A DNA stretch of 64,000 nt from Streptomyces pacificus (lineage in GTDB: Bacteria > Actinomycetota > Actinomycetes > Streptomycetales > Streptomycetaceae). Positions 15,244 to 24,094 of the stretch are shown piece by piece. The DNA lies in contig NZ_BLLG01000023.1 in the NCBI RefSeq assembly GCF_011766325.1, positions 1 to 64,000 on the forward strand, in the 5' to 3' direction. Within the stretch, counting starts at the first letter, position 1; each line of letters opens with the position of its first letter. The position numbers and the translations under genes were made by a program. Under the pieces are notes generated by a model that made no database searches, was not told the origin of the DNA, and was given only the letters and a program-made list of their open reading frames with translations.

Positions 15244-18201
15244 ATGGCCGAGGACGCCCAGCTGCACCCCAGCGGCGACCCGCTGCTGGTCGCGAAGTTC
15301 GCGGTACCCGCCGTACCGCCTGCCTTCGTGGCCCGGCGGCGCCTTCTGGAGCGGCTCACCGAGGGAGCCGGAGGCCCCCTCACGGTGATCACGGGGCCCG
15401 CGGGCGCGGGCAAGACCACCCTGGCCTCCTCCTGGTGCCAGGCGGACCTGGCGCCCGGCCCGGTGGTATGGCTCACGGTGGAGAGCGCCGACAACGCGCC
15501 GGGCGTGTTCTGGGCCTATGTGCTCGGTGCGTTCCGCTACCACCGGGTGCCCCTGCCCGACGTCGGCAGCCCGTCGAGCGCCGACAATGTCGACCACTCG
15601 TTGATCGTGCGGCTGGCCGGCGCCCTCGCTCAGCTGACCGGGCCGGTGGTGCTGGTCCTCGACGGGCTGGAACACACCGGCGTCCACGGAGTCGCCGCCG
15701 AGCTGGATTTCGTCCTCGCCCACGCCGGGCCGTCGCTGCGCCTGGTCCTCCTCGGCAGGGTCGATCCGGCGCTGCCCCTGCACCGCTACCGGGCCGAGGC
15801 GCGGGTCTGCGAGATGCGCAGGTCCGAACTGGCCTTCACACCAGGCGAGACGGCGCAGCTGCTGCGCTGCCACGGACTCACGCCCTCCCGGGAGAGCATC
15901 GGGATCCTCACCGAACGCACCCGGGGCTGGGCCGCCGGGCTCCGGCTGTGCGCCCTCGCGATGCAGCGGTCCGAGGACGCCGAGCACTTCGCCCAGTCCT
16001 TCGCCGCCTCGCAGAACGCCGTCTCCGACTATCTGACGGCGGAGGTCCTGGCGGCCCAGCCGGCGGCGACACAGGACCTGCTCGTCCGCACCAGCATCCT
16101 CTCCCACATCCACCCGGAGCTGGCCGACGTCCTCACCGGACGGGACGACGGTGAGCGCGTCCTCGGCAGGCTCGTCCGCGACAACGCCTTCGTCGAGCCG
16201 ATCGGCGACACCTCCTGGTACCGCTGCCACCCGCTGTTCGCCGAGGTGCTCCGCGCGCATCTGCGCAGCCGAGGCCCGGCGCTCGCCGCGCCGCTGCACC
16301 GCGAGGCAGCCCGCTGGCTCGATGCGCACGGCAGGCTGACCGACGCGATCGAGCACGCGGCCGCGGCCGACGACTGGCCGTACGCAGCCGGCCTCCTCGT
16401 CGACCGCCTCGCCGCCGGACGCCTCCTCACCGGTTCCGAAAGCCATCGTCTCGAACGATTGTTCAGTTCGATGCCGGACGGGCTGCCCGGCACCGCGCCG
16501 GCCCTCGCCGCGGCCGCCTGCGCCCTGGCCCGCGGGGACGCCGCCGCCGGCCGCAAGCATCTCGCCGGTGCCCGTCCGAGCGGCGGCGCCGCACCGGAGG
16601 TCCTGCTCACCCGTGCGCTGCTGGGGCTCCTCGCCGGCCCGGCCGCCGGTACCGGCGCCGCGGCCCCCGGGGATCCCGCCCCCGCTGGGACCCCCGCTGA
16701 AACCGGCGCTGAGACCGGCGACGGCGGTAAGCCGGCCACGCAGGGGCGGGGGCGGGGCCCGTGCCGCGGGACCCCCGACCCGGTGCCCGGGGCACCGGAC
16801 TCGGCCTCCGCCACCTCGGACCCGCACCGCGGAGTACCGGCCCCGGCCCCCGCAGTACCGGCCCCGGTCCCCGCAGTACCGGCCCCGGTTCCTGCCGTGC
16901 CGGCCCCGGTTCCTGCCGTGCCGGCCCCGGACCCCGGGACGCCGGACCCCGACCGCGAGGTACGGGCGCTGATGGGCCGGGTGGACCCGGCGCTGCTCGC
17001 CCGGCACCCCGAGATCGAGGCGCTCCGGCGATACGGCAGGGGCCGTGCCCTCCTCGCCGCGGGATACGGGCCCGAGGCGCGGGAGGCATTCGCCGGCGCA
17101 CTCGGCGCAGCGACGGACGAGCAGACCTGGACCGTCCGGTACCACTGCCTCGGCGCGCTGGCCCTGGCCGAGGCCGCCGACGGGCTGCTGCGGGAAGCCG
17201 AAGCACACGCCCTGGACGGCCTGAGGGCTGCCGAGGAGCACGGCGTCCCCCTCGACCGCCGCTCGGCGCGCTGCCACCTCGCGCTCGCCATGGTCGCTGC
17301 GGACCGCGGCGACTTCACGGGCGCCGGCCGCTACCTGGACGCGGCATCGCGGCCCCGGCCGCTGCCGGCCCACGACGTACCGGCAGCGGCCGAGGCCGCG
17401 GTAGTCCGCTCCCGTATCGAACTCGCCCGCGGACGCGCCACGGCGGCGTTGTCGGCACTCGACGACGTACCCGTCTCGGCCGACGGCCCGACCGGCGGCG
17501 GGGGAGAGCCGGTCGCACGCATCGCGGTGGCCCGCTGCTCGGTCCATCTGGCACGCGGTGACCCGGCAGCCGCGCTTGCCGCACTCGGCGAGGCGCCGAC
17601 CGGCGGCCCCGCCCTCACCGTCGCCACTGCCGCCGCCCGCCTCGCCTCGGGAGACGGCGGGCCGGCGGGCAGGCTGCTCGCCGGGCTGCCGGACGGTGAG
17701 CGGCTCCCTCCGGTCGTACGGGTCCGCGTGCAGCTCCTCGAAGCCCAGTCGGCGGCGGCCGGGGGGGATGCCGCGAGGGCGGTGCGGCTTGTCGCGGCCG
17801 CCGTGCGCACCGCGAGGCCGCACGGACTGCGCGGCCCGTTCACCGAGGCCGGCCCCTGGCTGCGGCGGCTGCTCGTCCGCGCGCCCGGACTCGACGAGGT
17901 CGGGGCCTGGCTGGCGGGACGCTCCGCGGACACGGCGAGGCGGTCCGGACGGGGCACCGGCAGCCGCTGCGGTCCGGGGGATCCGGCAGCCGGGGTCCCC
18001 CTGCTCGTCGAGAAGCTCAGCCCCCGCGAACGCGACGTCCTGCGGTGCGCCGCCCAGACGATGTCGACGGACGAGATCGCCGCCGAGCTGTTCCTGTCCG
18101 TCAACACCGTCAAGACGCATCTGAAGAGCGTCTACCGCAAGCTGGCGGTCTCCCGTCGCAGCGAGGCGGTGCGCCGGGCCAGGGACATGGGCCTCCTCTG
18201 A
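15244..18201 (+). CDS. Large ATP-binding LuxR regulator (MalT/LAL type)
   Basis: About 985 residues. N-terminal STAND-type NTPase: Walker A GPAGAGKTTL (~50-59), Walker B VVLVLDGLEH, winged-helix region, then helical TPR-like repeats, and a C-terminal LuxR helix-turn-helix (~918-980: LSPRERDVLRCAA, ELFLSVNTVKTHLKSVYRKL). MalT-like proteins bind ATP and an inducer, oligomerise and activate transcription. I chose the ATG at 15244 because GGTGGAACCC precedes it; an in-frame ATG at 15187 is possible. Residues ~450-575 contain a low-complexity Pro/Ala/Val stretch built of 7-residue repeats that interrupts the TPR region. Target genes are unknown; the small gene 18506-18703 is next downstream. Confidence 0.88.
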   Translation: MAEDAQLHPSGDPLLVAKFAVPAVPPAFVARRRLLERLTEGAGGPLTVITGPAGAGKTTLASSWCQADLAPGPVVWLTVESADNAPGVFWAYVLGAFRYHRVPLPDVGSPSSADNVDHSLIVRLAGALAQLTGPVVLVLDGLEHTGVHGVAAELDFVLAHAGPSLRLVLLGRVDPALPLHRYRAEARVCEMRRSELAFTPGETAQLLRCHGLTPSRESIGILTERTRGWAAGLRLCALAMQRSEDAEHFAQSFAASQNAVSDYLTAEVLAAQPAATQDLLVRTSILSHIHPELADVLTGRDDGERVLGRLVRDNAFVEPIGDTSWYRCHPLFAEVLRAHLRSRGPALAAPLHREAARWLDAHGRLTDAIEHAAAADDWPYAAGLLVDRLAAGRLLTGSESHRLERLFSSMPDGLPGTAPALAAAACALARGDAAAGRKHLAGARPSGGAAPEVLLTRALLGLLAGPAAGTGAAAPGDPAPAGTPAETGAETGDGGKPATQGRGRGPCRGTPDPVPGAPDSASATSDPHRGVPAPAPAVPAPVPAVPAPVPAVPAPVPAVPAPDPGTPDPDREVRALMGRVDPALLARHPEIEALRRYGRGRALLAAGYGPEAREAFAGALGAATDEQTWTVRYHCLGALALAEAADGLLREAEAHALDGLRAAEEHGVPLDRRSARCHLALAMVAADRGDFTGAGRYLDAASRPRPLPAHDVPAAAEAAVVRSRIELARGRATAALSALDDVPVSADGPTGGGGEPVARIAVARCSVHLARGDPAAALAALGEAPTGGPALTVATAAARLASGDGGPAGRLLAGLPDGERLPPVVRVRVQLLEAQSAAAGGDAARAVRLVAAAVRTARPHGLRGPFTEAGPWLRRLLVRAPGLDEVGAWLAGRSADTARRSGRGTGSRCGPGDPAAGVPLLVEKLSPRERDVLRCAAQTMSTDEIAAELFLSVNTVKTHLKSVYRKLAVSRRSEAVRRARDMGLL
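16834..16938 (+). repeat. 21-bp tandem repeats within the LuxR gene
   Basis: Five imperfect 21-bp units, each encoding VPAPVPA or a variant. In frame; a probable flexible linker. Confidence 0.85.
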
Positions 18202-18218
18202 CCGGACGGTCGGTCCGG
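18202..18218 (+). terminator. Short hairpin after the LuxR gene
   Basis: CCGGAC, GGTCG loop, GTCCGG immediately after the stop codon. Only 6 bp, so a weak terminator at best. Confidence 0.4.
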
Positions 18219-18240
18219 CCTCGCCGGGCTCGGCGCTCCC

Positions 18241-18278
18241 GGACCGGCTCGGCGGGCCCGGACCGGCTCGGCGGGCCC
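18241..18278. repeat. Exact 19-bp tandem duplication
   Basis: Two identical 19-bp copies (18241-18259, 18260-18278) in the non-coding region after the LuxR gene. Confidence 0.9.
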
Positions 18279-18505
18279 GGGCGACCGCCGTCGCCGTGCC
18301 GCCCGCCGGGCGCGCACGCCCGTTCTTCGACCGGGGCCGGTGCCCGGGCCGCACGGGGCCCCGGTGGGACCGGCCGCGGTGCGCCGGCCGGACCGCAACG
18401 GCGCCGCGCATTCGGGCGCCGGGTCACCTCGCACGGGTGATGCGGGGCCGCCGCCGGCGGCGCCACCATGCAGCAAGAGCCCTCAGCGCACGGGGAAGTG
18501 CTCGC

Positions 18506-18703
18506 ATGCGATACGAGTTCCGCGTCTCCGGTCATCTGTCACCGGCCGTCGCCGGTGCGTTTCCCGAGCTCGACGAAGTGACGGTGCCGGAGGAGACCGT
18601 CCTCTACGGGCCCGTCATCGACGAGGCACAGCTGTACGGGCTGCTCGTACGCTTCCAGGACCTCGGCCTCCGCGTGGTGGAACTGCGCCGGCTGCCGGAC
18701 TGA
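18506..18703 (+). CDS. Small acidic hypothetical protein
   Basis: 65 residues, ATG at 18506 preceded by GGGGAAGT. Sequence runs MRYEFRVSGHLSP, then VTVPEETVLYGPVIDEAQLYGLL, ending VVELRRLPD. The alternating strand/helix pattern suggests a small alpha/beta fold. I recognise it only as the sort of small conserved protein found in Streptomyces, with no assigned role. It lies 300 bases downstream of the large LuxR regulator on the same strand, but hairpins and a tandem repeat separate them, so co-transcription is uncertain. Confidence 0.65.
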   Translation: MRYEFRVSGHLSPAVAGAFPELDEVTVPEETVLYGPVIDEAQLYGLLVRFQDLGLRVVELRRLPD

Positions 18704-19034
18704 GCCCGCTGCCGACCGGTCGTGCCGCGCTGTCGCACCAGACGGCCGTGCGGCCGTGCGGCTTGCGGCCGTTCGGTCCTCGGGGCTCGCCGACGAGCCG
18801 CGGTCCGTGCCCCGCAGCACGGCGGGGCCGGTGCCCGCCGCACGGTCGGATGACCGGCCCGTTGCCGCTCATCCGATCGGCGGTGTGCGGGCGGCGGGGT
18901 TCTGCGGGCCGACCGGGGCGCGGAGGGCGCAGCGGGGTCCGCGCCGGGATCCGGCGGGCCGGCACGGCGCCGTCCCTCCATGGCCGTCGGGTCGGGAAGC
19001 CCGTTGATTCACCCGTGCGGGGTGAGGGAACCGC
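18704..19034. other. Intergenic, nothing recognised
   Basis: About 330 bases rich in CGGCCG words. No gene or clear signal is seen. Confidence 0.4.
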
Positions 19035-19065
19035 CCGCTCGCCGCCCCACACTGACGGCGAGCGG
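19035..19065 (+). promoter_or_regulatory. Leader hairpin upstream of the SHOCT gene
   Basis: Perfect 10-bp arms (CCGCTCGCCG / CGGCGAGCGG) with an 11-base loop, ending 37 bases before the ATG at 19103. Could be an upstream terminator or an mRNA leader structure. Confidence 0.5.
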
Positions 19066-19102
19066 ACATCCGAGGTCCGACGGGAACGGCAGGAGGACGG
19101 AG

Positions 19103-19510
19103 ATGGACGACGCGGTCGACCTCGCTTACGACTATCCGGTTCTGGGCGCGTTCTGGACCGTGATGTGGATCTTCCTGTGGGTCGTGTGGCTGGTGCTGCT
19201 CTTCCGTGTCTTCGTGGACATCTTCCGCGACCACGAGATGAACGGCTGGGCCAAGGCGGCCTGGATCGTCTTCATGCTCCTGATCCCCTTCCTCGGCGTG
19301 CTGATCTACATCATCGTCCGTGGCAGGGACATGGGCAGGCGCGAGATCCAGCACGCGCAGGAGCAGCAGGAAGCCTTCAACGCGTACATCCGGCAGACCG
19401 CCCAGGGCGCCGGCACGGGGGACGAGCTTGCCCGGCTCGCCGAGCTCAGGTCCAAGGGGGATCTGAGCGAGGAGGAGTTCCAGCGAGCCAAGGACAAGCT
19501 CCTGAGCTGA
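19103..19510 (+). CDS. Small membrane protein with PLD-nuclease-N-type helices and SHOCT tail
   Basis: 135 residues from the ATG at 19103 after GGAGGACGGAG. Two hydrophobic helices (~15-40 and ~52-72) flank a short loop (FRDHEMNGWAKAAW), the pattern of the PLD nuclease N-terminal membrane domain. A polar helix follows, then a C-terminal SHOCT motif (ELARLAELRSKGDLSEEEFQRAKDKLL, ~106-134). SHOCT segments are thought to mediate oligomerisation. It is followed after 15 bases by another membrane protein gene, so the two are likely one operon. No enzymatic function can be assigned. Confidence 0.8.
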   Translation: MDDAVDLAYDYPVLGAFWTVMWIFLWVVWLVLLFRVFVDIFRDHEMNGWAKAAWIVFMLLIPFLGVLIYIIVRGRDMGRREIQHAQEQQEAFNAYIRQTAQGAGTGDELARLAELRSKGDLSEEEFQRAKDKLLS

Positions 19511-19525
19511 GGACGAGGGGACATC

Positions 19526-19942
19526 ATGACCCAACCGACCACCGCACACTCCAAGCGCTACTTCGCCTGGGCCGGAGGCCTGACGATGTTCGCCGGAGTG
19601 GTCCTGATCATCGCCGGATTCCTGGACTTCTTCCGAGGAATCATGGGCATCGCCAACGACGACGTGTTCGTCGCGACGCCCGGCTACGTCTTCCGGTTCG
19701 ACCTCACCGCATGGGGCTGGCTGCATCTGATCTTCGGGATCATCGCAGTGGCGGCCGGTTTCGCCCTCTTCAAGGGCTCTCTGTGGGCGCGGGTCCTCGG
19801 CATCGCCCTCGCCGGGGTGCTGCTGGTCGTCAACTTCCTCTCCCTGCCGTACTACCCGCTGTGGTCCCTGGTCGCGATCGCCCTCTACATCGCGATCATC
19901 TGGGCCCTGTGCGTCGGACGGCCGGAGGAGGAGAAGGCCTGA
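19526..19942 (+). CDS. Four-helix membrane protein (DUF7144-like)
   Basis: 138 residues with four hydrophobic segments (~14-36, ~60-80, ~86-105, ~108-130) and short loops, including the WGWLHLIFGIIAVAAGFALF pattern seen in this actinobacterial family. ATG at 19526 after GAGGACGAGGGGAC. Often present in several copies per Streptomyces genome; the role is unknown. Second gene of a likely two-gene operon that ends at a hairpin. Confidence 0.8.
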   Translation: MTQPTTAHSKRYFAWAGGLTMFAGVVLIIAGFLDFFRGIMGIANDDVFVATPGYVFRFDLTAWGWLHLIFGIIAVAAGFALFKGSLWARVLGIALAGVLLVVNFLSLPYYPLWSLVAIALYIAIIWALCVGRPEEEKA

Positions 19943-19959
19943 CAGCGTTGCGAGCCCGC

Positions 19960-19992
19960 CCCGCCCGCCGGTCCACCGGGCCGGCGGGCGGG
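19960..19992 (+). terminator. 12-bp GC hairpin terminator
   Basis: Arms 19960-19971 and 19981-19992 pair perfectly around a 9-base loop, 18 bases after the membrane protein stop. Confidence 0.8.
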
Positions 19993-20396
19993 CGAGTCGT
20001 GCCTCCGGTAACCGCCGCAGCGCGGAACCTGTGCCGTGCAAGCCCGTCAGGTGTGCCTCACCCGTCCGCATGACCCCCGCCGGGAGTGCGCCCGGCCCGG
20101 GTGCTTCACCGACCCGGGGATCCAGGGATCGGACCACCCGGGGGCCCGGAAATCCGGGGACCCCCGGGAGTACGTCCGGCCCGGCGCTCCGCTGACCGCG
20201 ACCGCCCGGGACGTACCGGGGCCTGTCCGCCCGGCCCGCCTGCCTGTACCCCCGGCCCGCCTGGCCTGTCCGCCCGGCCTGTTCGGTCTGGTCCCGTCCG
20301 GTCAGGCCCGGCCCGCCGAACGGGCGGGCCCCGCCGGCCGCGCGGTGCGATCGGGCAGTCCTCGCAACGGCTGGGAGAGACTGTTCCCCCGAGGGC
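19993..20396. other. Intergenic region upstream of the quinone oxidoreductase operon
   Basis: About 400 bases of GC-rich sequence with repeated CCCGG words (20080-20180) and CCCGGCCCGCCTG-like repeats (20230-20290). No gene is seen. Confidence 0.45.
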
Positions 20397-20413
20397 AAGC
20401 GACCGCTTAGTAT
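20397..20413 (+). promoter_or_regulatory. Operator AAGCG-AC-CGCTT overlapping a -10 (TAGTAT)
   Basis: A 12-bp inverted repeat (20397-20408) runs directly into TAGTAT (20408-20413), a good -10 hexamer. The start would fall near 20420, 40 bases before the ATG. The AAGCG/CGCTT half-sites resemble operators of TetR-family repressors of acyl-CoA catabolism genes; the repressor is not in this window. Confidence 0.5.
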
Positions 20414-20459
20414 GCACCGCAGCAGTGCCAGGACGTCCCACACCCCGCGGAGGCCCCGA

Positions 20460-21428
20460 ATGCAGGCATGGCGAGTGCACCGGAACGGCGAGCCGGGCGA
20501 GGTGATGAGCCTCGAGGACACCGGCCGCCCGGAGCCCGGCGAAGGGCAGGTCCTGCTCAGAGTGCGGGCCGCCAACGTCAACTTCCCCGACGCGCTGCTC
20601 TGTCGCGGCCAGTACCAGATGACGCCCCCGCTGCCCTTCACACCGGGGGTGGAGCTGTGCGGCGAGACCGAGGACGGCCGCCGTGTCATCGCCACCCCCG
20701 CCCTGCCGTACGGCGGGTTCGCCGAGTACGCCGTCGCCGACGTGGCCGCCGTACTGCCCGCACCCGACTCCCTCGACGACGCCGAGGCGGCGGCGCTGCA
20801 CATCGGCTACCAGACCGGCTGGTTCGGACTGCACCGCCGGGCGCACCTCCAGGAGGGCGAGACCCTGCTCGTGCACGCGGCCTCCGGCGGCGTCGGCAGC
20901 GCGGCCGTCCAGCTCGGCAAGGCCGCGGGTGCCCGTGTCATCGGTGTCGTCGGCGGCCCGGAGAAGACCGCCGTGGCCCGAGGCATCGGCTGCGACCTCG
21001 TCATCGACCGGTACGCGGACGACATCGTCGCCGCCGTGAAGGACGCCACCGGCGGCCGCGGCGCCGACGTCGTCTACGACCCCGTCGGCGGCGACGCCTA
21101 CGTCAAGTCGGCCAAGTGCGTCGCCTTTGAAGGCCGCATCGTCGTGGTGGGCTTCGCGAGCGGGTCCATCCCCAGCCCGGCGCTCAACCACGCGCTGGTG
21201 AAGAACTACTCGATCGTCGGACTGCACTGGGGCCTCTACGGCCGGCAGGACCCCCGGGCCGTGCTCCGCTGCCATGAGACCCTCACCGGCCTGGCGGCCA
21301 AGGGCCTGATCAAGCCGGTGGTCAGCGACCTGGTCCCGCTCGAGAGCGCTGCCGAGGCCGTCCAGCGCGTCGCCGACGGCACCACCACCGGGCGCCTCGT
21401 CGTCCTCCCGGGAGGAGCAGAGGTATGA
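20460..21428 (+). CDS. NADPH:quinone oxidoreductase-type MDR enzyme
   Basis: 322 residues from the ATG at 20460 with a GGAGG ribosome site 6 bases upstream. A zinc-free medium-chain dehydrogenase/reductase: catalytic GroES-like domain (~1-125, AANVNFPDALLCRGQYQ; FTPGVELCGE) and Rossmann domain with HAASGGVGSAAVQLGKAAGA (~139-158). The zinc ligands of alcohol dehydrogenases are absent. It reduces quinones or enones with NADPH; beside two acyl-CoA dehydrogenases it may act on a CoA-linked enone, but this is inference. The stop overlaps the next ATG by 4 bases. Confidence 0.9.
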   Translation: MQAWRVHRNGEPGEVMSLEDTGRPEPGEGQVLLRVRAANVNFPDALLCRGQYQMTPPLPFTPGVELCGETEDGRRVIATPALPYGGFAEYAVADVAAVLPAPDSLDDAEAAALHIGYQTGWFGLHRRAHLQEGETLLVHAASGGVGSAAVQLGKAAGARVIGVVGGPEKTAVARGIGCDLVIDRYADDIVAAVKDATGGRGADVVYDPVGGDAYVKSAKCVAFEGRIVVVGFASGSIPSPALNHALVKNYSIVGLHWGLYGRQDPRAVLRCHETLTGLAAKGLIKPVVSDLVPLESAAEAVQRVADGTTTGRLVVLPGGAEV

Positions 21429-22612
21429 CCGAAGCAGCCGAACTGCGCCTGCGCGTAAGCGAGTTCCTCGCCGCGCACCCGCCCGCCGACACCGAGCGGG
21501 GCGCCTTCCTGAGCGCCCGCTACGACGCCGGTCTCGCCTGGGTGCACTACCCGGCCGGACTCGGCGGACTCGGCGCCGCCCGCTCCCTGCAGGCCGTCGT
21601 CGACGCGGAACTGGAGGCCGCCGGCGCCCCCGACAACGACCCCCGGCGGATCGGCATCGGCCTCGGGATGGCCGCGCCCACCATCCTGGCGTACGGCACC
21701 GAGGAGCAGAAGCGGCGGTTCCTGCGGCCGCTCTGGACCGGCGAGGAGGTCTGGTGCCAGCTCTTCAGCGAACCCGGCGCGGGCTCCGACCTCGCCGCCC
21801 TGGGCACCCGCGCCGTCCGGGACGGCGCCGACGGCGACTGGATCGTCAACGGCCAGAAGGTATGGACCTCCAGCGCGCACCTCGCCCGCTGGGCCATCCT
21901 CATCGCCCGCACCGACCCCGACGCCCCCAAGCACCACGGCATCACCTACTTCCTCTGCGACATGACCGACCCCGGGGTCGAGGTCCGGCCGCTGCGTCAG
22001 ATCACCGGCGAGGCCGAGTTCAACGAGGTCTTCCTCACCGGTGTGCGGATCCCCGACGACCGGCGCCTCGGCCCCGTCGGCGAGGGCTGGAAGGTCGCCC
22101 GGACCACCCTCATGAACGAACGCGTCTCCATCGGCGGCATGCGCCTGCCGCGCGAGGGCGGAATGATCGGCCCCGTCGCCCGCACCTGGCGCGACCGCCC
22201 GGAACTGCGCACCCACGAACTCCACCAGCGCCTGCTCACCCTCTGGGTGCAGGCCGAGGTGGCCCGGCTCACCGGCGAACGGCTGCGCCAGCAGCTCGCC
22301 GTGGGCCAGCCGGGCCCCGAAGGATCGGGTATGAAGCTCGGCTTCGCCCGGCTGAACCAGGAGATCAGCGGACTGGAGGTGGAACTCCGCGGCGGCGAGG
22401 GCCTGCTGTACGACGACTGGACCATGCGGCGCCCCGAGCTGGTCGACTTCACCGGGCGCGACGCCGGCTACCGCTATCTGCGCTCCAAGGGCAACTCCAT
22501 CGAGGGCGGCACCAGCGAGGTGCTGCTCAACATCGTCGCCGAACGGGTGCTCGCACTGCCCCCCGAACCACGCAACGACAAGGACGTCCCCTGGAAGGAC
22601 CTCGCGCGATGA
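21425..22612 (+). CDS. Acyl-CoA dehydrogenase, catalytic-type subunit (FadE-like)
   Basis: 395 residues. N-terminal helical domain, middle beta domain with QLFSEPGAGSDLA (~115-127) and WTSSAH, and C-terminal FAD/tetramer domain ending with GNSIEGGTSEVLLNIVAERVL, the usual signature of active acyl-CoA dehydrogenases. It oxidises an acyl-CoA to the 2-enoyl-CoA, passing electrons to ETF. The start overlaps the oxidoreductase stop, and its own stop overlaps the second dehydrogenase by ATGA. Paired genes of this type often form heteromeric enzymes for bulky substrates such as steroid side chains. The substrate is unknown. Confidence 0.93.
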   Translation: MTEAAELRLRVSEFLAAHPPADTERGAFLSARYDAGLAWVHYPAGLGGLGAARSLQAVVDAELEAAGAPDNDPRRIGIGLGMAAPTILAYGTEEQKRRFLRPLWTGEEVWCQLFSEPGAGSDLAALGTRAVRDGADGDWIVNGQKVWTSSAHLARWAILIARTDPDAPKHHGITYFLCDMTDPGVEVRPLRQITGEAEFNEVFLTGVRIPDDRRLGPVGEGWKVARTTLMNERVSIGGMRLPREGGMIGPVARTWRDRPELRTHELHQRLLTLWVQAEVARLTGERLRQQLAVGQPGPEGSGMKLGFARLNQEISGLEVELRGGEGLLYDDWTMRRPELVDFTGRDAGYRYLRSKGNSIEGGTSEVLLNIVAERVLALPPEPRNDKDVPWKDLAR

Positions 22613-23730
22613 GCACTCAGCCCGACCTCCTCTACTCCGAGGCCGAGGACGACCTGCGGGCCGCCGTACGCTCCCTGGTCACCGACCGGTCCGACCATAC
22701 GGCGGTGCTCGACCGCGCCGAGTCGGGAACGCCCTACGACGACGGGCTGTGGCAGTCCCTGGCCGCCGGGATCGGCGCGGCGGGACTGCTCGTCCCCGAG
22801 GAGTTCGGCGGCCAGGGCGCCGGTCACCGTGAGGCCGCCGTCGTCCTCGAGGAACTCGGCCGGACGGTCACTCCCGCGCCGTACCTCACCGGCTCGGTGA
22901 TCGCCACCGAGACGCTGCTCGCTCTCGCCGGAGCGCACACCGGAGCGGACGGCGGAGGGGACGGCGGAGGGGACGGCGAGGCCGCGGGGCTGCTGAAGGA
23001 GCTGGCCGCGGGCCGGACGGTCGCGGTCCTCGTCCTGCCGCTCTCCGCCTCCGCCGGTGCAGGCCTCCCCACCGGGCCGACCGTGACGGGTGTCGCCGAC
23101 GCCGCCGCAGCCGATGTGCTGCTGGTGCTCCGGGCCGACGGCCTGTACGCGGTCCGGCGAGGCGAAGCGACGGTCGAACCGCTGACTCCGCTCGACCTCA
23201 CCCGCCCCCTCGCCGCCGTCACCACGGCGGAGGGCTCCGGCACCCGGCTCTCGGCCGCGGACCAGGCCCGCTTCGCGGTACGCCGCGGGCTGCTCGCCGG
23301 CGCCGGGCTGCTCGCCTCCGAGCAACTGGGCGTCGCCGAGTGGTGCCTGGAGGAGACGGTCCGCTACACACGCGACCGGTACCAGTTCAACCGCCCCGTC
23401 GGCTCCTTCCAGGCGCTGAAGCACCGGATGGCGCAGCTCTGGCTCGACGTGGCGGGGGCCCGCGCCGCTGCGCGCAACGCCGCCGACGCCCTCGCGAGCC
23501 GGAGCACCGAGGTGCCGCTCGCGGTCTCCGTCGCCCAGGCGCACTGCTCGCGGGTGGCGGTGCGCGCCGCCGAGGAGTGCGTCCAGCTCCACGCCGGCAT
23601 CGGCATGACCTGGGAGCACCCGGCACATCTGTACCTCAAGCGGGCCAAGGCGGACGAGATCGCCCTCGGTACCCCGGGCCACCACAAGGAGGTGCTGGCG
23701 GAACTGGTCTCGCTGCCCGGGCCGCTGTGA
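22609..23730 (+). CDS. Acyl-CoA dehydrogenase, partner subunit
   Basis: 373 residues, ATG at 22609 inside the preceding stop. Short form of the family with LVPEEFGGQGAGHREAAVVLEELGR (~62-86) and a C-terminal part with YTRDRYQFNRPVGSFQALKHRMAQLW and HAGIGMTWEHPAHLYLKRA. The GGTSE-type C-terminal motif of the neighbour is missing, as in the non-catalytic halves of heteromeric acyl-CoA dehydrogenases. Residues ~105-122 hold a GGGDGGGDG-type insertion from short DNA repeats. Likely forms a complex with the product of 21425-22612. Confidence 0.9.
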   Translation: MSTQPDLLYSEAEDDLRAAVRSLVTDRSDHTAVLDRAESGTPYDDGLWQSLAAGIGAAGLLVPEEFGGQGAGHREAAVVLEELGRTVTPAPYLTGSVIATETLLALAGAHTGADGGGDGGGDGEAAGLLKELAAGRTVAVLVLPLSASAGAGLPTGPTVTGVADAAAADVLLVLRADGLYAVRRGEATVEPLTPLDLTRPLAAVTTAEGSGTRLSAADQARFAVRRGLLAGAGLLASEQLGVAEWCLEETVRYTRDRYQFNRPVGSFQALKHRMAQLWLDVAGARAAARNAADALASRSTEVPLAVSVAQAHCSRVAVRAAEECVQLHAGIGMTWEHPAHLYLKRAKADEIALGTPGHHKEVLAELVSLPGPL

Positions 23731-23734
23731 CGGG

Positions 23735-23776
23735 GCGGGCGGCCGGGCCCGGACGGAAGCGGGCCCGGCCGCCCGC
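23735..23776 (+). terminator. Perfect 16-bp hairpin terminator
   Basis: Arms 23735-23750 and 23761-23776 are exact reverse complements around a 10-base loop, starting 4 bases after the operon's last stop. Confidence 0.88.
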
Positions 23777-24094
23777 GGGCCGGCGTGGGGCCGCCGGCCC
23801 CCGCGGTGCCGCCGGTCCGTCGCGGGGCGCACGATCCGCCGCTCCCGCTCCCGCTCCCGCTCCCGGTCCCGCTGCGGTGACGTACGACGTATGACGTGCG
23901 CGGCGATGGCCCCGCCGGCCCGCGGTGCTTCCGCCTCGCCCTCTCCCTTCGGCCCACGACAACATCCGAGGTCAACAACGGATTTGATGAGCACCCGATC
24001 GGCGGACACGCCAGTCGGCCGACCGGCGCGCCCACTGGGTCACACTGGCGCCCGAATGCCGCACAACCCCGGTGCGGCGGAGGGAGGCCCGGCC
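23777..24094. other. Intergenic region with short repeats
   Basis: Contains CCGCTC repeats (~23836-23870) and a cluster of ACGTACGACGTATGACGT-like words (~23879-23896). No credible gene. The promoter of the small membrane gene should lie near 24000-24080. Confidence 0.45.
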
